Shown here: positions 29,396 through 36,520 of the stretch, piece by piece
Layout of the letters: each line of letters opens with the position of its first letter
How positions within the stretch are numbered: position 1 is the stretch's first letter
Origin: Candidatus Jordarchaeia archaeon
Lineage (GTDB): Archaea > Asgardarchaeota > Jordiarchaeia > Jordiarchaeales > Jordiarchaeaceae
Reading direction: 5' to 3'
Length of the DNA stretch: 36,520 nucleotides
Assembly (NCBI GenBank): GCA_029856435.1
Contig: JAHQXB010000024.1
Location: 1-36,520, forward strand
Translations under genes and position numbers: made by a program
Notes under the pieces: model-generated
What the model was told of the DNA's origin: nothing
The model's database searches: none
The model's input: the letters and a program-made list of their open reading frames with translations, nothing else

Positions 29396-29923
29396 ATGGA
29401 CGTCGAGGCCCTTGCTGATCTTAAGGCTTATCTCGAAGAGGAAATTGAGAAAAGGAAGGAGGAACTGGAACGTTTTAAAAGATTTCTAGGATTGGTTGAT
29501 GAACTTTTAATGCAGGAGAGCTTTAAGACCGCAGCTGAGGTTGTGGAATCAACCGGAAAGAAGGAGGAAGGGGAGGAAGCATTCCAAATTGTTTCAAAGA
29601 ACGGCGTACTACTAGGTGAGATGACAATAACGAAAAATGCGATTTCAATTAAGCCGAATCCAGAGATTGAGTTTAACGTTAAGACTCCCCCCTTCGCATC
29701 GTTTTTCCTGGGAAAAGTGTTGTCGGGAATGTTGAGAGCCGACGAGGAACTAGTTAAGAAGAAAATGATTGATGAAAAAAATATCATAAAGTTCAAAGTT
29801 AAGGCCCCCAACGATATCCTTCAGGAGATCGTAATAAGGAATTATGGTGACGAGAAGAGAGTTGACGAAATAAAAAACACTATACGTTGGACTCTGGAAA
29901 AAATATACCAGCAAGCACAGTAA
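29396..29923 (+). CDS. Hypothetical protein with N-terminal coiled coil
   Basis: MDVEALADLKAYLEEEIEKRKEELERFKRFLGLVDELL; ORF track begins at 29381 but ATG 29396 is a plausible start. Confidence 0.65.
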   Translation: MDVEALADLKAYLEEEIEKRKEELERFKRFLGLVDELLMQESFKTAAEVVESTGKKEEGEEAFQIVSKNGVLLGEMTITKNAISIKPNPEIEFNVKTPPFASFFLGKVLSGMLRADEELVKKKMIDEKNIIKFKVKAPNDILQEIVIRNYGDEKRVDEIKNTIRWTLEKIYQQAQ

Positions 29924-30162
29924 TCTCCCAACCAAGTATTTCCTTAAAAAAAGAACCCTTCAACTATTATTTATTTTTTATATACCAGTCTCTCTGATAC
30001 AATGAATAGGTTTAACTTGAATAAGCAGTGAGAGTGCTCCTCGACCTACTTAGCACCCGTACTTTTTTATATTACACTCTATTTTTTGGGCTTGTTTTTC
30101 GAAAGATTTATGTTTAGTTGCTTTAAATAAGTTTATAAATGGAAAAAAGGGGAACTACCCTT

Positions 30163-30765
30163 ATGGCTTACCGAGATGCTATGGAAGGCAATTTTTTAGC
30201 GGTTTATGGAGCGGAACAACTCAGACTCATAAAAGAGGCCTATAAGTTTTATGTTAAAAACGATGTACGGGATGTCTTAGCTTTTGGAGCAGTAACCCTG
30301 ATAAATAGATATCTTCGAGTTTCCAAATTACCAAAAGAAGATGTTGCCATGTTTGTCGCTGCTCTATACCTAGTAAGTAGGCACCCATTCTCATTTGCTA
30401 ACCATACTTCAAAGCAGGAATTCGCGGAACAGTTTGGTATAAAAGCCACTTCGCTTGAGTGGTACTCTGAAAACTTGGCTGAAAAACTGGGATTCATAAG
30501 AATATATGATTACCGCCACTTCCCATACTATATTGATCCAGAGGGAGTGATTAACTCTGTAATATTATCCGTGGTTCGTCTCACAGTAGAGGAACTAGCG
30601 GTGAGAACTCTTCTCGGCGTAGAAACATTCGAGGAGAACGAAGCCATAGAGGGAATAGTGGATAGGCTGGTTGATAGGCTAAAAATTGTACCCAGCGTCT
30701 TTAAGCCAGAAATACGCAGAATTGTTTCAGAATATATGAGCAAAGAAATTAAGAAGTACATTTGA
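30163..30765 (+). CDS. Cyclin-fold (TFB-like) protein lacking a zinc ribbon
   Basis: LINRYLRVSKLPKEDVAMFVAALYLVSRHPFSFANHTSKQEFAEQFGIKATSLEWYSENLAEKLG resembles a TFB cyclin repeat; TATA-like TTTATAAA at 30131-30138 suits a leaderless ATG at 30163 (ORF track start 30139). Confidence 0.5.
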   Translation: MAYRDAMEGNFLAVYGAEQLRLIKEAYKFYVKNDVRDVLAFGAVTLINRYLRVSKLPKEDVAMFVAALYLVSRHPFSFANHTSKQEFAEQFGIKATSLEWYSENLAEKLGFIRIYDYRHFPYYIDPEGVINSVILSVVRLTVEELAVRTLLGVETFEENEAIEGIVDRLVDRLKIVPSVFKPEIRRIVSEYMSKEIKKYI

Positions 30766-31544
30766 AGCTAAAGAGAGGCGTAGAGGTGAAAACTGAGGGA
30801 ATCTTCCCCTGCTTTGAAGTTGAGGGACAAAAGATTCCCAGAATACTTCTGGGGAGCTCACCCTTCTTAGGTGCTGGCCAATTTGGAGTAAAAGCCTACC
30901 AATACTATAAGAAATTTTTCGAAAAACCCGAAAATATTACGGAGCTAGTAATGGAAACCATAAAACTGGGAGTGAGGGGTATTCAGCTCGTGGCATATCG
31001 CGAAATTGCCCAAGCAGTAAAAAAAGCACAATTTGAAACTGGGGTAGAATTAACAGTCGTGGGAAGCCTTCCCTTTGATAGTCCAGAAGACGGACTAGAT
31101 TGCCTGTGTGATTTAAATACTAAAGCGGTTTTACTCCATGGAGAGGAAACAGATAGGCTTAACCTCAAAGTTTTAAATTCTTGGTTTAAGAGAATCAGAA
31201 ACGCAGGATTCGTTCCAGGAGTTGCCACTCACAAACCAGACCTCACTCTACCTGTACTTCTTAAAAGTGAATTAGATTTTTCAATAGTGTTATTACCCTT
31301 CAATGCAGCCGGCTTCCTCATGGGAAAAAAAGAAACGGTTTACAATATAGTTTCCGAATGCGACAAATCATACATAGCCATGAAGCCTCTGGCCGCGGGA
31401 CACATCAAACCCAAGGAGGCATTGGAGTTCATTTTTTCCTGCAGGGGCATAAAGTCTGCAGCAGTAGGCATAGCCACCCCAGAAGAAGCTAGGGAAACAT
31501 TCTCCATAGCAAAAGACGTTCTTAACAAAACACTTCAATGTTAA
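30762..31544 (+). CDS. TIM-barrel / aldo-keto-reductase-like protein
   Basis: PRILLGSSPFLGAGQFG..., beta-alpha repeats, AMKPLAAGHIKPKEALEFIF and SAAVGIATPEEARET; TTG start overlaps the upstream stop (TTGA). Confidence 0.6.
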   Translation: MKLKRGVEVKTEGIFPCFEVEGQKIPRILLGSSPFLGAGQFGVKAYQYYKKFFEKPENITELVMETIKLGVRGIQLVAYREIAQAVKKAQFETGVELTVVGSLPFDSPEDGLDCLCDLNTKAVLLHGEETDRLNLKVLNSWFKRIRNAGFVPGVATHKPDLTLPVLLKSELDFSIVLLPFNAAGFLMGKKETVYNIVSECDKSYIAMKPLAAGHIKPKEALEFIFSCRGIKSAAVGIATPEEARETFSIAKDVLNKTLQC

Positions 31545-31886
31545 AGTTATGTCTTGATTATTATTTAGTACAGCTTTGCTCCTTCTACTTTTTGAGAAAA
31601 TGACCATTTTGCTACTCCTACATAAAGGAAGAAAAGGGGTTAATGACTTATCACGAAAATGACTTGTAAACGGAAAGCATCGAGATTTATATGAAGCAGG
31701 TAAACCTGAAAAAAAGGGAACGCGTAGAGTTTTATGTAATTAGCTTTTAAGGGAAGGATTCACCTTGCCGGATTATCTGAGGTGGGGTGTTAAAACTGCT
31801 TCTATTTAGAAAAGTAGAATAAAGTTTGTTAACTTAAACTTCCAACTGTTAACAGGGTTTAAAGAAAAACCATTAAAATTATTATT

Positions 31887-31894
31887 CTTTAAAA
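31887..31894 (+). promoter_or_regulatory. Putative archaeal TATA box for the candidate ncRNA
   Basis: CTTTAAAA about 25 nt upstream of the GC-rich block. Confidence 0.35.
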
Positions 31895-31911
31895 ACAACC
31901 ATACACATAAC

Positions 31912-32115
31912 ATGTGCCGTGCAGCCGATTCCAGCCCGGAATGCGGGAAGTTCGAAAAACCCAAAGAGAGCAGGGCCACAACTGGGAACATCCTCCCACC
32001 GAAAGCAGGAGAGATGTGCTCGCTTCAATCGTTCCCCGGGAGAAAAACTTTGAAACTTGAGGGAGGAAAACCCAAAGTTACGCAAGGTTAACGCTGGGTC
32101 AGAACGGTTTTTATT
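31912..32115 (+). ncRNA. Candidate structured non-coding RNA, family unknown
   Basis: GC-rich island in AT-rich flanks; helices ATTCC/GGAAT (31928-31942), GAGC/GCTC (31968-32021) enclosing ACATC-CTCC/GGAG-A-GATGT (31988-32017), AACTTTG/CAAAGTT (32046-32079); TATA-like CTTTAAAA at 31887-31894; T-rich end at ~32107. Confidence 0.45.
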
Positions 32116-32416
32116 TATGGTTGTCTTGGGCTGTTTTCACTTCTTCGACAACCATTGTTCCGGAAACTACTTGGTCTACTGAGTGGATTACTGCCCCCAG
32201 GCTCTCGATTTTTTCCTTTAACTCATTGTAGTTTAGCTTGTTTCCTTCGATTGTTATTTTAACACTTTCGGTTTCGGCGTCAACCTCAATAAGTGTAATG
32301 TTGACCCCCATAACTCCGTTTACTTTTCCCAGCTCTTCTGCAAAGTCTGGTAAAACTGGTTGGTGTGGTTTAAGAACATCGAGGACTAAGCGTTTTAAGC
32401 CATAACTATTGCCCAT
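32111..32416 (-). CDS. DUF211 family protein
   Basis: KRLVLDVLKPHQPVLPDFAEELGKVNGVMGVNITLIEVDAETESVKITIEG; internal Met at 32416 preferred over 32485. Confidence 0.85.
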   Translation of the reverse strand: MGNSYGLKRLVLDVLKPHQPVLPDFAEELGKVNGVMGVNITLIEVDAETESVKITIEGNKLNYNELKEKIESLGAVIHSVDQVVSGTMVVEEVKTAQDNHK

Positions 32417-32571
32417 TTTTCTTATGGCACCTCGCCCAACTGTATCAAATTGAAGGATACTATTTAAAAGTATTGACAAACTCAAACAAGCCGATTCTCA
32501 CAACTGAATTTTTTTCTAAACAATTTGAGAATCTGAATGTGTGGTTGGAGTGTTTGATATTTTAGCCTTTT

Positions 32572-33315
32572 TTATTGTTGCTTGAAAATCGGATATTCTT
32601 TGAGATAGTATTTTTCGGTACAATTTTGACAGCTCTTACTTATGTTGCTCCAGCGTTCTTCGAATATCGTGGAGCAATAATTTATGATGCATTCATCATT
32701 TGTTGCCTCGGCCAAGTCTCCTTTTTCGGAGAGCCCGCTGCTGGTTAGGTTGGCGCTACCTCGATAGACTACCAATCCGTCTGCAACTATGAATTTGGAG
32801 TGGGCAAAGCTGCAAAGCTTAATTTGTATGTTAGATTCGGATAACATCTTTATGAGGATGCAGCCTTGCTTCCAAGCATTTTTCTCCAATACTTGCACAT
32901 CTGGAGGGGGGTGATCATTCTGATATTTACTCCTTTTTTGATTTTTGGTAAGGGTGTCGAGAAGGTCAATTCGGTAGAGTTTATTTTCTGTCCTTAAGGT
33001 TTTTACTTGGAAGAACAGGTGGCTCATAATCATTATTTCACTTGATGCTTCCCTCAAGATTTGTATTGCCTTTAAGCCGATTTCTGGTCCGTGCAAAACC
33101 ATACTTGCGGTCTCAGTTTTCTGGGGTCGCATACTATTCCTTTGTTTTTCGTAAATGCTGTCTAGTAGATCAGCTCTTTCTCTATATTCGTAAAGTTTGG
33201 TTCTGATCGAGTTTCTCAACTCCTGCTTTATGTGCTTTTCTAGTAATTTGGAGAGTATTTCGGCAGATTTTCTGTAATTCTCACTCGCTTCTTTGAATTG
33301 TTCCCCCTTCTCCAA
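32572..33315 (-). CDS. MIT-domain plus phospholipase D-like (HKD) protein; 5' end probably truncated by frameshift (see finding)
   Basis: FKEASENYRKSAEILSKLLEKHIKQELRNSIRTKLYEYRERADLL MIT helices; HSKFIVADGLVVYRGSANLTSSGL HKD motif. Confidence 0.75.
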   Translation of the reverse strand: MEKGEQFKEASENYRKSAEILSKLLEKHIKQELRNSIRTKLYEYRERADLLDSIYEKQRNSMRPQKTETASMVLHGPEIGLKAIQILREASSEIMIMSHLFFQVKTLRTENKLYRIDLLDTLTKNQKRSKYQNDHPPPDVQVLEKNAWKQGCILIKMLSESNIQIKLCSFAHSKFIVADGLVVYRGSANLTSSGLSEKGDLAEATNDECIINYCSTIFEERWSNISKSCQNCTEKYYLKEYPIFKQQ

Positions 33316-33417
33316 GATAATTGCCTCCGTAGCTATTTTCCAAGCATTCTTATACTCCTTTTCAAACCGTGTTTTTTAGTTATAAGGCACATTCATCACT
33401 TGAGAGACCATAGCTTT

Positions 33418-35256
33418 TCAAACTGAGATTAATAACCATAGTAAGGCTAAAGAAACTCCGCAGATAAAGAATGGTAAGATAATTATCTTTAAAGTGTTTA
33501 CTGTTTCTTCTACTCCTTTAAAAAAGACGTTTAACTTTTTATCAGTCCAAATTTTAATGTTTGAAATGTTGAAAACTTTTGTTCCAATTTCCACCTCTTC
33601 CAAGTCTGCGATGGCTCTTCTGGTGCTTTTCACTATTTCCTCGATTAAATCCTCGTGATTTATTGTTCGACCCACGGGGTAATAGTCAGGCTGGTGGATG
33701 GATGGCGCATTTACAGTGTGGGTGTCAGAGGTGAGAACTTCAACTTCGTCAACGAGCTTTTCTTCTAGAAGACGGCTAATTATTTTATCTCTCAGCCCTA
33801 TAATCATATTGTTTCCATCAATAACAATTAAAGCTGTTCTCTGCATCCAATGGTTGTCCTCGAATCTTTTAGGAACATCGAGCTTCTCATCATCCAGCCA
33901 AGTTTCAATAATGTTTGCAGTTATCCCTTCCTCCCCCAATCCATAATCACGATAGACACTAGGAAACCTTGTTCTAGATACGCCGTATCTAATTTTGGTA
34001 GCCTTTTTTAGGGACCCCATTTTTTTGATTGATTCTTCAACAGCGTTTAAAATGTTTTCAGCAGCGGGAGTGTTGGGTTCCACAAGAACTTCTGCGTCTA
34101 GAATGCAGTTATGAGAATCTATGAAGAACACGCTATCGCCTTCCAAGCCACTTTTTTGCATTTCATTCTTGGCTCTTTCCAAAGCGGACAAGCCTACTTT
34201 CAGGTTGATATCATCTGTTATTTCGGGGGAGCGGGTGGAAATCATAATTATACTCTTCCCCATGACGGCGGAGAGTATCTTAGCCTCATTTTCGTGTACT
34301 CGATGGAAAGGTGTGGCTGAATCACTAAATTCGATTTCCTTTAGTTTCCCTACAATCTGTTTAATTGCCTTTTGGGTTTCCCTGACGCTGCAAAGGTTCT
34401 GAGCGTGAGTGCACGCTCCATGAGTAACAGAGAGTATAGTATCATTTTTATTCTCGATTTTTTGTGCCAAGAGGCGGGGGAGAGTTGATGAGCCCGCCTC
34501 CTTGAAGGGACCGTAATGGATAAAGGAGGAGAATATCAATCCCTTCAATTTGTGGTTCTTTTTGGATCTGAAGGCAACTAGAAGAGCTGGAAGGCTTGCT
34601 TTTTCTCCAAATTTGTCAGTAACGCTATCTATTTTTTGTGAATCCTTAAGAATCCACTCTAGGAAAAATCCACGAATCAACTCATAACCGCTAACTCCCA
34701 GCCTCTTTTTAATTGGCTTTTCTATTATGTGAAACGCCACAAAATTGGGTATCGCAAGAATAACTGCTGCGACAATGAAGGTGACTAGCCAAGGAGACAG
34801 GTAAGTGGTCTTAAGGTTGCCCACAATTATTGCAAGGAAAGTTATACCGGAAAGTGGTAGAATACTTGAAAGCAATACACTGAGCGGGATTCCAAAGGTG
34901 GAAATAGTTATCAATATTACAAGGCAAAGCGCAAAAACGAATGCCGCCCCGAAAAATGTTGCGATTAAGGAAAGATCTGGAATCTTCAGAATCGCGGCAA
35001 TAAAAGCTCCTGCGAAGAAGAAAAACTCCCACACAGCAACAAAAATCAGACAAAAAGCCAATGATCTAGATAATGAAAAAATGGGGCTTTTAATCTTACC
35101 AACAAAGTACAATAAATAGGAAGAAAAAAACATTGGAACAGCAAATACAAAAACACCCACCCCAACGCCATAGAGTAATATCCTATCCCAGTCGCCTTCA
35201 GGAATATAAGAAACCACACCCATCACAATACTTAGTAAAACCCCGGTCAGAGCCAA
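33418..35256 (-). CDS. DUF2070 membrane protein (N-terminus likely extends upstream to ~35376)
   Basis: Multiple N-terminal TMs, HGACTHAQNLCSVRET, DSHNC, SDTHTVNAPSIHQPDYYPVG, C-terminal TM. Confidence 0.85.
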   Translation of the reverse strand: MALTGVLLSIVMGVVSYIPEGDWDRILLYGVGVGVFVFAVPMFFSSYLLYFVGKIKSPIFSLSRSLAFCLIFVAVWEFFFFAGAFIAAILKIPDLSLIATFFGAAFVFALCLVILITISTFGIPLSVLLSSILPLSGITFLAIIVGNLKTTYLSPWLVTFIVAAVILAIPNFVAFHIIEKPIKKRLGVSGYELIRGFFLEWILKDSQKIDSVTDKFGEKASLPALLVAFRSKKNHKLKGLIFSSFIHYGPFKEAGSSTLPRLLAQKIENKNDTILSVTHGACTHAQNLCSVRETQKAIKQIVGKLKEIEFSDSATPFHRVHENEAKILSAVMGKSIIMISTRSPEITDDINLKVGLSALERAKNEMQKSGLEGDSVFFIDSHNCILDAEVLVEPNTPAAENILNAVEESIKKMGSLKKATKIRYGVSRTRFPSVYRDYGLGEEGITANIIETWLDDEKLDVPKRFEDNHWMQRTALIVIDGNNMIIGLRDKIISRLLEEKLVDEVEVLTSDTHTVNAPSIHQPDYYPVGRTINHEDLIEEIVKSTRRAIADLEEVEIGTKVFNISNIKIWTDKKLNVFFKGVEETVNTLKIIILPFFICGVSLALLWLLISV

Positions 35257-35617
35257 AACTCTAGCTGAAGGGGGATCGAAGGGATAGGAAAAAATCTGGG
35301 TAGCCCTCTCACGTAGGGTCCGTTTCTCAGGTTTAACTATTCTCAGATAGGTACCACCATTCCTAACAAGGGGCAGAAACCTTCACCTCACCTAGGAACA
35401 TGTATCAAATATATTAGAATCATCGATTATAAACATAATCTTGATGAAAAAAATGTGCTATAAGGACTGAGCGGAAATTTACAGGTGAACCCAAGTATCT
35501 TAAAAGATTTAACAATTTTTTTATGGATGATGTTTAATCTTTTTTCCAGTATGTGTTAAGGGTTAATGACTTTCTTAATTTAATGAGGGGTTGGATGTTA
35601 TGTATTGTTTTCTTAAA

Positions 35618-36271
35618 CTAGCGGAAGTATATGAAACTTTCATCTGGTAGATACATTTTTACTCTCTTGTGGATTTCTTCGCGGTCTTCGATTTTGGTGT
35701 AGCCGGCTTTTTTAAATACTTTTTCCATTTCTACATGAAAAGGAGGTACTCCTTCAGTGGGCCATTTTTCGCATAGATAAGTAATAAAATATACTCTCTT
35801 TTTGGGGCTGAAGTTGACATAAAGAAATGTTCTGTAGGGATCATCAAACAGCACGGCAATAGCAGTTACTAGGTATCCCCCTTTAAATGCATCATAGGCC
35901 TCAAGTGACTTTTGTTCCTCTTTAATTCTCTCATTTTCCTCCCTAATGGCTTTCACAAGCTCGTAAGCTTCCTTTAAATTTCTTAGTTGAAATATCAGCT
36001 CAGCCCGTTTATAGCTCTTTAAGGGAAATTTAGGCACCCACACCCCATTGATTACTTCTCCCATAAAGTGTTTACGCATAGGAGACTTAACCTTCATTTC
36101 TATCAACTTGATTTTGGTTGCTTGCTCTTCCAATACTTTTCCTAAAGAATGCCCGAAAACGTACTCGAGTTGTTGAGAGATAGAGCTACTGACATCTGTA
36201 CCTTCTCCCTTCGTTAACTGCTCACCAATAGTTGATTTCTCCTCTTTCGAGCTCTCAGCACCATAACTCAT
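35618..36271 (-). CDS. Hypothetical protein
   Basis: Open frame with normal codon usage; central coiled-coil-like region; no recognised domain. Confidence 0.6.
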   Translation of the reverse strand: MSYGAESSKEEKSTIGEQLTKGEGTDVSSSISQQLEYVFGHSLGKVLEEQATKIKLIEMKVKSPMRKHFMGEVINGVWVPKFPLKSYKRAELIFQLRNLKEAYELVKAIREENERIKEEQKSLEAYDAFKGGYLVTAIAVLFDDPYRTFLYVNFSPKKRVYFITYLCEKWPTEGVPPFHVEMEKVFKKAGYTKIEDREEIHKRVKMYLPDESFIYFR

Positions 36272-36520
36272 TTTGCCACCTCATCCAAATAGCAAAATCT
36301 ATTATATACATCCCCAAATTTATGGTCAACCAACACAAATTTGAACACACAATTTTTCTTGGTTTCTACTTTACAATTAAAGTCTGATTATAAAAAATTT
36401 CTGGTAGTTTATTGGAAAATTCGAACTTGTTAAAAAATAATTGGCATTAGGGGGGATGTTTTGCCTTTTTTTGTGTTCCCGTGCTTGTTTGGGGTGTATG
36501 TTTCTCTCTCTACTCTACAT

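Noticed and set aside
31750-31797. Similarity between GGGAAGGATTCACCTTGCCGG here and GGGAAGGATTTGCCTTGCGG at ~1356
   Set aside because: Short, no shared flanks or consistent structure; could be chance.
31912-32115. RNase P RNA or SRP RNA
   Set aside because: GAGGGAGGAAAACCC and CCAGCCCGGAATGCGGG only superficially resemble the RNase P CR-I and SRP domain IV motifs; the other conserved elements and required length are missing.
33376-33378. Stop-codon readthrough (TAA) upstream of the MIT-PLD frame
   Set aside because: TAA is not the pyrrolysine codon (TAG), and the SD-ATG at 33347 with a one-base indel explains the N-terminus more simply.
1-36520. CRISPR arrays, tRNA or rRNA genes
   Set aside because: No regularly spaced direct repeats and no convincing T-loop/cloverleaf or rRNA motifs seen by eye; a tRNAscan/Infernal run would be needed to exclude unusual tRNAs.

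Overview
This is an archaeal chromosomal window, possibly Bathyarchaeia-like (lineage is inference only). It is mostly compact protein-coding DNA with a moderately AT-rich composition. Recognisable genes: a Rab/Ras-like small GTPase, DUF763, homocitrate/isopropylmalate synthase family, endonuclease III, PAP2 phosphatase, two tandem ArsB/NhaD-type (IT superfamily) transporters, a 939-968 aa membrane protein with a C-terminal zinc ribbon, cyclic-2,3-diphosphoglycerate-synthetase-like GTPase, a roadblock-like protein, an M28 peptidase, two tandem HdrD-like CCG iron-sulfur proteins, a QueG-like ferredoxin protein, a nitrilase, a two-subunit CoA-transferase, zinc-ribbon/wHTH proteins, a cyclin-fold (TFB-like) protein, DUF211, a MIT-PLD protein and DUF2070. 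Non-coding observations: (i) two IS200/IS605-type non-autonomous or remnant elements with the same end architecture but different, base-paired hairpins; (ii) a ~190-bp MITE with ~23-bp TIRs and a 5-bp TGAAA target duplication; (iii) a GC-rich, multi-helix candidate ncRNA with a TATA box and T-rich end at ~31912-32115. The most interesting protein-level items are a MIT-domain/phospholipase-D fusion whose 5' end looks frameshifted, the transporter pair plus giant unknown membrane protein, and the HdrD-like tandem in which one copy has lost the first CCG cluster ligands. No tRNA, rRNA or CRISPR array was recognised. All family calls are from motif reading, not database searches.
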